Below, in pieces: positions 38,501 to 51,000 of a DNA stretch of 64,000 nt. Below the pieces are notes generated by a model, which made no database searches, was not told the origin of the DNA, and saw nothing but the letters and a program-made list of their open reading frames with translations. Every line of letters begins with the position of its first letter. Positions within the stretch are counted from its first letter, which is position 1. The translations under genes were made by a program, and so were the position numbers. The stretch spans positions 3,646,364 through 3,710,363 of the forward strand of contig VUYV01000011.1 of assembly GCA_008711295.1 (NCBI GenBank). Reading direction: 5' to 3'. The DNA is from Anarhynchus alexandrinus. Lineage: Eukaryota; Chordata; Aves; Charadriiformes; Charadriidae.

Positions 38501-41356
38501 CCAGTCTAACATCCACTTCTTCGAGAGCCACCACTGTCTCAACACTAATTTGGGAGGTGCAAACATACTGCCAAATACATTCATTGCTGATTCAGTCCAT
38601 GGTTTCCCTGCTCCTTCTGGGACATATCCACCATCCAGCTGATGCACTTCCTCAAAACTGCAGAGCAGGGCCCACGCTCCAGTGCCTAAAGCCTTCGCTG
38701 CCACTGAAATGCCGTACAGAGATTATCTCCACAAGCTGCAACGTAACCCAACAGTTGTAGCACGCCTATTGCCAGATCAGATACGTTCATCCCTATCACA
38801 GCCACACACACGCAGCAGCCCTGCTTCCAACAAACCTCCGACCAGCGGAGCAACATCGCCCTTCATTTTAGGCAAAGCAAATAAAACAAAAAGCATGCCT
38901 CTTTTAAGAATATCTCTTTCTTTCAGCAAAGCCTGGGGGAAACATTTAGGCTCTCGCTTTCACAAATACACGGTGCGTGCAGCACTAGCAATGGCATATG
39001 TGGGCCCTTGAGAGCACAGAAATGCAAGGGAATACGCAGAAACCTTCTCAAACCCAACCGTTACGGAAGGTTTGCTGACACCGGCACATACAACTCTACA
39101 CCCTCAGCTCGGCAACAGACCTCCTGCAGCACCCTGAACATCCCACAGAAACGTGTGCATGAAGATGCCCAGAGCTTTGCTGACAGCTGGAAAGAGCTCG
39201 GGGGGAGGAAGGAAGACAGGAGAGGATGGTGAGCTGGCGCTCGTCCCTAACACCTTCTGGGGGCTACAAAGAAAGCACCAGTTACCCTGCAATATGAGGC
39301 ACCTTTAAAAATGTTAAGCTTTGAAACGACTGGCAGAGCTACCCCTCTGCAGTACCCGGCTATCTGCAAAGAAACACCTGAGGCGAGAACTGCCCTGGGG
39401 AGCAGCGGGGTCCTGCCCAGGGGAGCTGGAGCCCCACCACCCTCAGAAGCAGCTCCAGCCCATTTTAATTGAATTTCCAGACTAATAGGGAGTCATAAGG
39501 GTAAAGAGAGGGTACAGCCCAAAGCAATGCTGACTTGGCCCTGCTGATGGTGCAAAGAGCTAAGACAAGGAGCACTCTGCCATGCTCGCCTGATTTTCAC
39601 ATTTTGGGACCTTCACAAGGTCTCTGCTCTGCCTAAACCCTCTACCTACAAGCCCTCAATACCCTAAATTGAAGCAGCCTGCCTGGAGTTAACAAAGCCT
39701 TTGACCAGCTTAGAGACAGTCTTGGCTGTTACATCTCCTCATTCCAGAATATTTCCATGACATTATTCAGTTATTTCTGCTCCTAACCATGAAAATAAAT
39801 ATGGGGCTGATCTCATTAAAATCTCCCAGAGCCTTTGATGTAATTTTAATATATTACCACACTTCTGTTCCTACAGCTCTCTTGGGCTGAAGTGACACAG
39901 TTTTCCGACTGCTCTCCCCAAAGCAGCCTGTAACACAGGTTGGCGTGAGTCAGCTTCTCCCTCTGCGCAGCTTGGCTAATAGAGGAAGCAAAGCAAGGTG
40001 ATCTCTTTTTTTAGCGTTGTAATTCTCAACACAGTCTTCCCTCCTTAATATGCACTCTTTCTCTATAGGGGACTAAGAGCTGCAGGTGCTTTACCCAATA
40101 GGTGGCTATGCAGAAGCTAAAACCCTGCTGCTGAACTGCTCTTTGCCAGCTTCTTACAGTGCCCTTCTTCTGTATGTCTTCTCACACCCCCTGCAACTCT
40201 CAAAAGCATCACAGTCACTCCCTCCCCTTAGAGGGGAAACATGGGACCACAGCAAAGTAAGAATAGCCCTGCTATAAGCCATTTAAAGGCAACTCTTTGG
40301 GGACTAACCCTCTCCACTCACTTCAGTTGAAGTCAAATACGATGCTGAATGAACACCACTGCTCTTGGGCATCTGTATTCAGTCCCCTTTTGCATTCTGC
40401 TTTGAATGCTCCAAAACAAAAACATGGCAATACTCCACAGCCATTTCTTCAAAAAAACTTCTGGCAGAAGAAAACAATTAAAAACACCATTGGGATTTAT
40501 CTGCTCTTAAAATGCAGTTCTTTCTTGTCTCTTCCAAAACATCTACCTTAAAAATAGGATCTTTCTTAAAAGTAAAGACACCCTACAGGTGATACCTAGA
40601 CCATCCTCTATCCCAACAGGACTTTAAGGTGAAAATCACACCCAAGGCTAACATACAAAACACAGTTTTGGGATATTAAAAAAAAAAAGTCACTGGAAAA
40701 TACCATTAGGGAAATAACATTTTTAGAGGGAAAAAAAAAACCACCAACAGAAAAAGCTGACCTGCAGGCTGGCTAGCAAAGTCACTCACTGCAGTGCCAC
40801 CCAGAAAGTGTGAGGTGGAGTTGCAGGGGGGAAGCACATTTACAGAACTAGTCTGACAGACTGGAAACCATCACAACATGCGTTTTCTTCTCCAGTTACA
40901 AGGATATAAGTGAGAAACATTATGCTTGTTCAGTTTACTTGATGTCACATCTCACCAGCCAGTTCAGTGGTTGTCACCGTGGGACATTACGTTCCTATAG
41001 TTCCATTCTGTGGCTTGGCAGTGGCCTGTTCTTTACTTAAGTTGTAGCAAGGAGACTCTGCAGTAACAAGACATTACCTCAATTTCCTTTTCTACAAGGA
41101 AAGTGATCAGTATTTTATGATGAAAAATCCTGGCTCCCAGTCCTATAGCTTTGTACAGTTGATCTTTGCAGCAGTTCACATACTGATGCTGTTTCTGATA
41201 GCTGCCCTCCACATGGACTGAGTAAGTGTTATCTATTCCACATTTTTCAAAGAATTTGAGATTATTTACTTGGGCTTCCATTCTGTGATGGGAAGCCATA
41301 AAGCCTCCAAACTGTCCAGACAGAAAACAATTCTAGGAACAGTAACCACATACTCC

Positions 41357-41369
41357 TTTTTTTTTTTTN
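41357..41369 (+). other. Poly(T) run ending in an ambiguous base
   Basis: Twelve T are followed by a single n at 41369, the only ambiguous base noticed in the window. It marks a homopolymer where the consensus could not be resolved, so true length here is uncertain. Confidence 0.9.
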
Positions 41370-43527
41370 GGGCTGTGAACAAATACTGACCAGAAAGGTG
41401 AGTTTATGAAGAACAGTTTTAGAGATGCGAGTGCTCCAAACAAAATCCCAACTGTGCAATATGCATTACAGGACACAAAGCAAAACAGTGGTAAGCAAAA
41501 GTCCTGGGACAGACTACAGGTTCCCAGCACAGAAGGGGGTCCCAAGTACAATCCACAGTTGCCACAAGAACAACTCCTCTACACGTGAGGATTTCACATT
41601 CTGATAAGAAGACCTTCTTTGCTCTATGGAAGTGACTGTCACAGCTATAGCAGCTGTGGGTTGGGAGAGAAGAGCTAACTACACACATATGTGGAAGAGG
41701 AATCATTTAGCTAACAGATCTTTATGTATCTGTTAAATATCTGTGAGCCTTGTCTATAGACACAATCACATCCATACTCCAAGGATGCAGCAATGTAGCA
41801 CCATGCGTGCCATACTCGAAGTACAGTCAGGGATGTTTTGATCTACAACTACCCTCAGACTAATACTTTCCCAAAACTGTTTTAGGGCATTGCTTCATTC
41901 ACCTATGGTTTCTCTAAGCATCACTTCTAGCTAGGGCTCACAAAGTCTGAGGGGACTTGCAATTTGTATCAGTAAAATCACTCTTTCGCTGGCCAAACTC
42001 ACACCAGATCTCTAAACGAAGAAAACAGGAACATTATGAAAACTTCGCCCATCTACTGCATTTACACCAGCACAGACTAATTTCCCATCACCTCAGCCTG
42101 ACATGAGACATTAGCAAGTGGCTAATGCCAACCAAGCTTAAAAGGTCACCAGTTACTTGCCCTGCATTTAAAGTGACCTCGAATATTTCACAGAATATTG
42201 CTATGCCTTCTCCACACAGCCTGGTAATGCAGCAAATTTTAGCCCTGACAGAAGACTTCAGAAGCCTTTCTTTTCGTTGCTGTTGTTTTTAGACAAAGGG
42301 TTCCTCAAGCAGAGATCATGCAACCTGAAGAAAATTATGAGCCAACAGAGGGTCTTCAGACTCAAAACACTGTGCACCCTCCCTTCTGAACCAAGTCCTT
42401 TGGCTAAATCTCCAGGCCCTTACAAATTTATTGTTCTACTTAGAATTGTGACAGACTGATTTCCTCACAATATTTAAAAAAAAAATTATGAGAAAGAAAT
42501 TTGTACAAACACTGAAACAAAGTACCACTTGTGGTTGTCAACCTTTTCAGCCAGCTCAGAAAGATTCAGCAGGCTTTCCCTGGAGCCACACTCCCAAAGC
42601 TTTCTCAGGCTTTAGCCTCTTTTCCTGCCATGCCCTTCACCTTACCCCTCCGCTGCTTTTCTGCTCAGAGTCAGAGGAAAATACTCACAAAAACAACCAA
42701 CAAAATCTCTACGTGTTGCAAGCCAGGGCATGAAGTTGTGGAGAGGAATCTGGTCACCGTCAGGCAAATCTTTCCAGAAAAAGAACTGGATTCTTGTATT
42801 TTAATTCCAGACCAAACTGTCTTAGTTCTATCATTGCCCCCCCAGCAAATGCTCCTACAAGGCAGATGAAGCAGGTCTGCATACAAAACTGTGAGCAAGA
42901 AGTTTTCTTCAGCAGCACCAAGGAGAAAGAACTGCAAACAAGTCATGTTTTGCAAACCTGGGCTCCCTGCTCTTGGCAGGGGGAGAAGCTAGCAAGGAGC
43001 ATCTTCTACAGGTCAATGAAACTGGGCCACAGAAGCTAAAGCAAGGAGAAGCAGTTGAGCAGAGTTAGGCAGAACCCTAGGACTGGAGGGCAAGAGCTTA
43101 TTAACAACTCTGATAATGATCCTCAGAGGTGCAGAATGGGAACAACGAACAACTGAACAACTCGTTACTTCCTACCTGACTTATTCCAAATCTCCCACGC
43201 CCAAGGAACTGATTAACTCTCACTTGGAAAGGCAAAAATCCCCGCAAGGCAGGGAATGAGCTGGGGGAGGCACAAGTGAGAAAAAAACCCCAGATGGCTG
43301 GAGCCAAGTGGCCTACATGCGGTTGAGATGAAGGTAGACATTTTAATTTTGCTTCCATAGATTTTAACAGCAGCAAGAGCCAGGGCTTACTCAATTGGGA
43401 TTCCTAAAAATAGCACTTGCCTAAGTAACCACACAGGACCACATGGGGCTCTATTTTCCTTAACTAGCTTTTGATCTAATGGAATTCTTCAGTTAAGTAA
43501 AAGAAGAAACAGGGTCTTTGTGGTGAA

Positions 43528-43580
43528 AGCACATGACCAGGAGTTAGGAGAACTGGCTTCTCCTCCACACTGCTACAGAT
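43528..43580 (+). mobile_element. MIR-like (CORE-SINE) relic
   Basis: AGCACATGACCAGGAGTTAG, GAGAACTGGCTTCT and CCACACTGCTAC follow the 5' tRNA-related part of the sauropsid MIR consensus (AGCACTGGACTGGGAGTCAG, then GAGACCTGGGTTCT). The match fades after about 50 bp. It lies about 300 bp left of the 41-bp inverted repeat. Confidence 0.4.
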
Positions 43581-43873
43581 TTGTTTTTTAGTCTTTCATG
43601 CAAAACAATGTGGCTCTTAAAGTACACTTTCACCTCTCACCATAAACCTGTGACTGCATTTAAAAGCAGAAACATCCCTGCCAGCTTTGCTCCTTCCAGC
43701 CAGTAGTGCAGCCAGAGCTCATGGTGGGCCACGAGCTCTATCCATGAGCCAGACAAGGACCCATACCCAAGCAATCAGCCTGGTTGCACTCCACACTGTC
43801 ACAGCTATGCTGGTCGCAATGGGGCTGATGTTAAGAAAAGTTTTGGTACATCTCTGTGTATTTCATTTATCCT

Positions 43874-43930
43874 TCTGCAGCACATTAAATGTATTGTCAG
43901 GTGTGTTATGCCCTTTCTCTGCAGCACATT
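43874..43930 (+). repeat. 13-bp direct repeat bracketing the left inverted-repeat arm
   Basis: TCTGCAGCACATT occurs at 43874-43886 and at 43918-43930, enclosing 31 bases. The enclosed bases are the core of the left arm of the inverted repeat. The right arm has no such flanking duplication. Confidence 0.85.
43885..43925 (+). repeat. Inverted repeat, left arm (41 bp)
   Basis: Begins TTAAATGTATTGTCAGG and ends CTCTGCAGC. It matches the reverse complement of 44523-44563 at 40 of 41 positions (one C/T difference near the inner end). Homology stops at the outer TTAA and at the inner GCAGC. Confidence 0.95.
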
Positions 43931-44089
43931 GACCGCTTCACTTCCCTCATATAGGAAATGAAAACAAACCTTCTTATAGATGTAAGCATAGTCCATTAAG
44001 TACTGGTAAGATGCTCAAATACCGCAGCAAACCAGTGAAGCTAGTGCACCCAGTGCAAGAGAGCAGGGTGGCAGTTCAGCAAGGCTGGA

Positions 44090-44440
44090 AGCGCGAGAGC
44101 AGAGCGGAAGCGACACACGCTGGTATTTCAAACAGCCAGCAAGCACGTAACCTGGTAAGACCTCTGAGACCTTGACCAGGATAGACAAGCTCTGCCCTGC
44201 CAGAACCGGCTGCTTTCCTGGGTTTGCAGAACCCTACCCACTTCCCACACCCGGGAGAGGGCTACGATGGACTCCCAGCCCAAACGCTTCCTCCCACCCT
44301 GCAGCCAGCCGGCCGAGCTTAACGCGGCCCCCCAAAAGCTCCCGGACGCATCACAAACCACTGCAGCAGGGGGGTCAGGAGCCAGGATTCCCTGCAAAGG
44401 CGGGTTTAAGCAGCAGAGACTGGACAGCAAGAGCGGACTG
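44090..44440. promoter_or_regulatory. Intronic CpG-enriched island
   Basis: By hand count about 18 CpG in 350 bases, with clusters such as GCGCGAG, GCCGGCCGAG and AACGCGG, against zero or one per 60 bases in surrounding intron. GC content looks above 50%. It lies wholly between the two inverted-repeat arms. It could be an unmethylated regulatory element or alternative promoter, or internal sequence of a transposon. No TATA box or clear exon was identified. Confidence 0.5.
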
Positions 44441-44522
44441 TAACAGCTAATTAACCCCTTCTCTGGCTGACGAGAAAGGAAGCCAAGCCCAGCATGAAAG
44501 GAGGAGGCATTTCAGCAGCCAC

Positions 44523-44563
44523 GCTGCAAAGAAAGGGCATAACACACCTGACAATACATTTAA
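44523..44563 (-). repeat. Inverted repeat, right arm (41 bp)
   Basis: Reverse-complement partner of the left arm, 597 bp away, again ending outwardly in TTAA. The two arms could pair in the pre-mRNA into a 41-bp stem, or they could be terminal inverted repeats of a 679-bp non-autonomous DNA transposon with TTAA target sites. Confidence 0.95.
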
Positions 44564-45036
44564 ACAATGCAAAATATCCTTTCCAACGCCTGCAGCAAGT
44601 CAGCTCCTATCCTAAAGATCTAACGCACTTGGGCCCACAAGCGCTTGCCAAGTTGTCAACATGGCCTTTGATATCAAAAAGCTTTGAAACCCCTGCCTTA
44701 AAGGCCAACACTTGTTTCTCCACCCATATTTGAAACGCAAGATGCCTGAAAGCTATAGAACTATTTTAACACCGAACATGCAGGAGTCTACACCGCAGAG
44801 CGGACACGTTCGCTGGGAACTGCAGTTGGAAAACTAACAAGTCCCCTACTGCTACAATAACCGTGGCTGCGTAACGGAAGACGTGCCAGGGATCGCAGGA
44901 AGCTCAAGCCTTCCAGCGCTTTCTGCGATCTCCATGGAGAGACCAGACCAAGGAGCACCTTGTTTAAACCCACGTTAAATGTTGGGATAGCAAGGGATGC
45001 AGGGCAGGGAGGACAAATTGCCACTTTTTTTTCTTT

Positions 45037-45075
45037 AAAAAACAACCAAAAACACAAAACAAAAACCACACAACA
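45037..45075 (+). repeat. A/C-only low-complexity tract (39 nt)
   Basis: Thirty-nine consecutive A/C bases, preceded by a T-rich run (45025-45036), so the junction has weak hairpin potential. Confidence 0.85.
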
Positions 45076-48000
45076 TTTTAATCAAGTTGTACACCAAAGT
45101 AAGGCCTTGTGAGTGTTTTTTGTTTTCCTTCAGGGGGGAAAGAAAAGTCAGTAAAAAGTTATTTCCCCACACATCAACAGAAAACCTGTGCATCCCACCC
45201 TGCAACTTGAATGTTACAGCTAGTGGAGGGATGGTTCATGCATTTTTCACCTCGATGTAATCCATTCTCTATTTTACTTCTTTTTCTTTTCCAGGGGGTA
45301 ATGTTGATGTAATTGTGATTTTCCAAAGTCACAGGACATCTTCTTTGACTCTGTGCTTTCTGAGTTTTCCCCCCTTGACTTCACAGCTGGTCACACTACA
45401 GCCCCGGGTCTTCTTCAACACGACCCAGGAGGACTCCACAGCACCTGAGACCCCACAACGTGCCACAATCCACCAGTTCCTACCAGGATGGAGCCCCAGG
45501 GTGCCAGCCCTCAAATTTACAGCCACTGACCGAAGTCATGATTTCACTCCACACACACCAGAACTATTCACCAACTGCTTAAAATACCTTTCTCCGCAGA
45601 CACGTACAAAGCAGTTGCAGCACATGTTTCGGTAGGAGTCTAGTCTTCCCCCTTTGGCACAGTAATTTAGGAGCTGTAAGACATGCATTAAGGCTGGTCT
45701 GATCCAGACTTTTTACAAGCTTTACATTTCACACTGATGTTATCAGCTAGTAAATCATACACATTGCAAGCAAAATAATTTTTTATATGCTTTTCCTGTA
45801 TGTGTTCCTCAGAACTGAGTGTTCTGGATATATTAATTGTTTTCTGTCAGTCATCTTTCCAATTAAGATCTGCTCCTTCCTTCCTTCCTAATTTTTCCAG
45901 TATGTTACACAAAATTTAGTTGCTGACATGTTCCAACAGGGACAAGGGGAATGATCAGTAGAGATTAAAGCATGCCATGCATCAGTCAACTTCTCAAACA
46001 ACTGACAAAGGAAACAAAACATTTTAAAAGGAGAGGTTTACGTAGATGGCAGCTCTCTTATGATGGTTGGTCCCAAGGTCATCACCATTTCTGTCAGTTG
46101 TCAGAAGTGGTTTATGGTTGCATTTAAAAGAATGGCAATGAAATCCCCAAACACACACAAAAGAGCCCCCAAATGCTATTTCTACAGTTTGTTAATTCAA
46201 GTCCAAGCAAGACCAATTGCTTCTTATAAGGTCATCTTTAGTGTCTACTAAATAGCACTACAAGAGCTCTATTCCAGGTTACGCAGTGGCAGGATCATCA
46301 GTAAAACTAACATGAAGACAAAATCAGTTGTGCCCTTATGGATTACTTTCATTAACATGAGCATCATAGCTGTTTTGCAGTGCTTATGCATAAGGCATTT
46401 GTCAAGGACTCCAAATCAAAAGCTTGTCTGGTCATATACAGTTTGGTATAGAGTGTGCTATTTTAAGAGACCAGCACCTACCGCACAACTCCAGATGAAC
46501 AGTAAATGAACCATCCACTCAATCCACAAACAGAGTAGCTAGTGGTAGGTTTTGTTTTTAAATAAAGATGCTACTGATTATACATCAGCAAGAAGTCAAG
46601 TTTCAAGGCATTAACTAGTATGCTCTCATCTCATTTTCCCACCAGCAACAGGATCCTCAGATCCAAGTTTTATTGCTCAATAGCCACAGCTTCTGCCAAA
46701 AATCACAAGGGAGCCAGGGGGAGGGGATGGCAAATATGAAATGGGACAACAGCTGTCAAGGTAATTTGATAGCAGCAATGGCTTCTTGAACCAGTGGACA
46801 CTCTTGAGAATGTGAGCCAAGGCCTCCAGGCATCCACAGAAAAGCCAAGTAAGATAAAGAGCTCGGTGAGAGAGCTGATACAGATGTCTGAGACAGAAGA
46901 AAGAACAAAGAAAGCCAAGGCCATCTAACTTCTAAGAACTTCAGTTTTCCAAACAAAAAAAAAATTCAGAGCAAGTGTCCAAATGAACCCTCCCAGCCAT
47001 GAAGACAAACCATCTTTTGTTTGAAAAACGTTTGCAAGTTTTCCCAGTACCCTTTCCAAAATCATCTCAAAACTACAACATCCAAGCAGAAAACAGGAGT
47101 GAAGAATGAGCTGACAGACTAAAAGATCAAGGCAATAACCTTCTATATGTTCAAATCTAGCTCAGCTTCCACTACCAAGCAGTTACCTGCGTTATAAGTG
47201 TCACATAAATTAAATTTATGATTACAAGTCAATTCCTAATATACTAATGTCCACAGTCAAAAGTTTCCTTGCTGGGTCCGTAACACAAAAAATATCCAAA
47301 GGAAACAGTTATCACTGGAAACCCTGACAATTTCCATACTTTTAGTTTAACTGGTCTGCTAAATGAACCATCACTTCAGCAATGAGTCATATCCTTTGGT
47401 GGAACAGTAAGAAGAAAACTCATTTGCCTGTGTCTATGTGGCACCTGTTTTAGTCACTGAGATGCGCCAAAAACACAGGCGAGCACAAAGAGCAAGTCAG
47501 GAGCATGTTAGCTGTGATGAGAGCAGCAGAGGGAGGGCAGATACTTCAGTGATTATTCTCATCAGTAGGTTTTACTCTTTCCACTTTTTTCCTATTTTTC
47601 TATGATAGTTTTCATTTTCTGCATTTTATGCTTTAACCTCCTCCCATGCACTCAACAACTGCAGTTCTCTCACTTTCCCTCTCTTTCCAGAGCTTCTGGA
47701 TTCTCCATGACCACCCTCATACCCAGGCTTGTCTCAGCTATCTCATAGGAGTTTGCAATAGCTGAAAGAAAAGAAAAAAGAAAAAAAAACAGAAGCAAAC
47801 AGAAATGCTCATAGCTTTGTTCAGTATTATTGTCACCTGCTATAGACATGCTATATACTAAGAAACACAATCACTGTCAATATGCATCTGTGTGCATATG
47901 ATGCAGATAAACTGTTTCTTCATGCTGAAGTCAGCACTTTGACAGACACTAATGCAGTCACGTTAAAACCAGCTTATTCTGATAAGGAAAATAAGAAACA

Positions 48001-51000
48001 CATGACAACTTCAAGAATTTAGTATCAAATTTAAAAATCAAACTGCAAACCTAGTTTAATGTTCAATTTCTGTAATAAAAATCTTCAAACGTTGTACTCA
48101 AGCACCCTCGCTACTGTGAGAAGTCACTGGCTTGTTTAATTGTGGTTGCAGATTTCAGCTGCAGTATTGCAGCTCTCTTACCTGCCCCTGGAGGGATGAC
48201 CTACTGCTATTTTTATAAGCACTTACTAAAACCCCTCACCCAACACAGGAGCTTTTGCCTTAAGCGCTGGTCCTGTGGAGCGAACATCAGACCCGGGAAG
48301 AGGAGGGTGGCTTCTGCAGGCCTCCTGACCCTCAACGCGTGCAGATAAAGAGAATCCCCAGAATGACTGCCTCGAAGCCAAACAGGTTTAACAACCCTTC
48401 ACCATCTCTGAGGCAGAAGGCAATTTGCTTGGTATGTCACAGGTAAAAATGTGCATGTGTTGGGGCAAGGGTAATGAGACATCTACCCCATGCGACTTCA
48501 AAAGGTTAACAACTCAAGGGTTGCAACACTCCCATCTCCTCCTTGTGCAGCATTCAAAGGCTGCCCTACCTAGTTCTACCATCACTCCCTGTTCCAACAC
48601 AAAGGGATTAAAAAAAAAAAAAAAATCAGGAAAAGTATTTCTGTCACTTCTGGTAGCAACTTTTCCAATGAGATTTCTGAATTCACACTTTACTGGAGGA
48701 CACCATTCACTAACCTCTTCTTTTAGTCAGTCAAGGGAAGAAGGATGAACTTAGACCCTGCCCACCCCTTCCCTGCACAAGCCTAACCCCCAGAAGAAGG
48801 ATAAGAAAATGGATCATGTCTTCACTGTTCCAGTCAAACTCATTTTCTGAATGGAACAAGCAGCAAAATTCTCGGCTCCTCCATCCTGTTCCTACCTCCT
48901 ACACCAAAGAAAACAACAAAGAACCAGGACGGAGCTAGACAGATCAGTATGATCACAACTGCAGCAAAACTCTTCATGCTAGCACAACACCATAGTGCCC
49001 TTCATTACAAGTACACCACTGAGCTTCCACAGTAACAGACACTTTAATCAGACATCAGTCATTAACGGAAGCATGAAGAGACATAATGATAATGGTATCA
49101 ACAGGACACAGGTTGTTTCAGTTCTGTGTCACAGAGGCGAGTCCAGCCTCAACCCTGATGGGTGCAGGGGGCCAACACAACCGTCAGAGCAGTGGCAGAA
49201 TCCAGTCTCTGTCACTACACTCAGAAAAAGCAGTACAGATTGAGTGGCATACCAAGGAGGTAGCCTGCACCACCCTAGAGCAGGGCTGGGCTATGAAAAG
49301 GACAGATCTTGCACACTCCCTTTACTGTTGACAAACAGCAGGTTGGGGCACTGTTATTTCCCCATATCACAACATCACACATGGAATAAGGGGAAAAGCC
49401 CAACTCAGCCATTCTTTTCATCCCAGATATCACCAGCAGTGAAAACAGACTTGGATCCCTCACCCAGCTTGCTCAAGACTCCTTGGAACGGATGGCAATG
49501 AGAAACACTGCTGTGTTAGCCCCTGGTGTAACCAACCTGTCCATGGTGCAAGAACACCTTTCCACCTGCACCAAGAATAGAGCTCAAGATCTCCTGGCTC
49601 ATGAGGGAGCCAAGGTTTTTAACCATACTTTGGTTACCATCTTGTCACCAACAAGGGAAAAAAAAAAAAAAAAGAGCGCGCTACTTGCATATCCCTCAAG
49701 ACTGGTAATTTAAGCAATAACAGGCATGACAGTTAAAGACTTGCCTACTAGGTTTTCAGCCCAGCAAAACAGAAAGATATTTAGCTCAAACTGGACATTA
49801 CTTTAAAAGAAAAAAAAACAAAAAAAACCCCACGCCAAAACAAAAGCCAAGTAGCATAGGATAAAAGGATAAATTGCACCTCTGACACAGTAAGGAAAAA
49901 ATAACAGATTAACCCCCCCTGTATCAGTAAGAGGTCAGAAAGCACCCAACAATGAACTTTACAGCAGCAATTTTAGTACCCATAAAGCTACAAAGAACAA
50001 AGCATTAACCATTGGGGCATTCATCTTAACTACCTCTCCACACAGTTGTCTAGCGAATGGCCTCATCTCATCTGTTGCTACTGTCTCCTAGTCTTTCTCT
50101 GATTTTCCTCACCTTCTGCTGACAAACAGTGCCAGGAGAACTACACATTGATCTGCAGAAAGGAGAGTGAAAACACTAAATAAAGACACTGACAGCCAAG
50201 GGCTTCAGGGCAAGAGAAACAAGATCTGAGTCACTGGAGGGACTGTCAGTCTAAAGAAAGTTGCAATCATCATGCAAGGAAGCTACTACATGAAGATTAA
50301 ACCAAACTCCTATTACATACCTTAAATTACAGGAGAAAAGCTGAAACCTACTGGGTCCCATAAAACCATTCAGTTGATACAAGGGAAGGCGACAAAAATT
50401 AGTCCTCATTCTCAAGCAAAGTCACCAAAGCATAAGGAGAAGGCATCACAGTCTACACGCAACTTTGGATAGCACTAGGAAATCCAAAAGATCAAACCGT
50501 CCACTTTACACTTGCCCAACTCTCAACTCACTTGAAGCAGTTATGCCCTTGATTTCCTTACATCATTTCCCATTTTGGAGGAAATAAACAAATGGGAATA
50601 GGAAAATTATATCTCCTGTATGCTTTAAACTCAGTTTTGTGAGGTTAATAAAATAATCTGTTCCTACCAGCAAGAATTTTTGCATCCTTCATACCTTCAG
50701 GTTTTTTGTCCCAATCATCCTCAAAGCCACAGAAAACACCGGGAGACGAGAATTCCTTTTGTAAGGAGAATTGTTCACAAGCACTACCACAGCAAGAGTT
50801 CTTGCTCCCAGAAACTGCATGCTGCCTCTAGCTGTGGAAGTACATGTTTAATCACAGTACACATTCATTCCTTGTCACGACTACTAACGGCAGCACTGGA
50901 GAGGATGGTTAAGATAACCACATTCGTTGAGTTTAAAGCACTTCATTCGCTCCTGAAAGAATGTTCATGTTGAAGCTTCCTCTAAAAACTGGCAGGATGC

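Larger units (their letters stand above)
35537..43873. other. Intron, no gene seen
   Basis: Unique-looking intron. Poly(A) runs lie near 36330, 37861, 40680 and 40732. GC content is slightly raised between 38750 and 39480. The stretch 39440-39990 reads like conserved non-coding DNA, with a CTTTGAT and a TGAGTCAGC motif. One ambiguous base lies at 41369. Confidence 0.6.

Noticed and set aside
49150..49175. TGCAGGGGGCCAA, a partial CTCF-like core
   Set aside because: It lacks the flanking CCASYAG-type half of the motif, so the match is not convincing.
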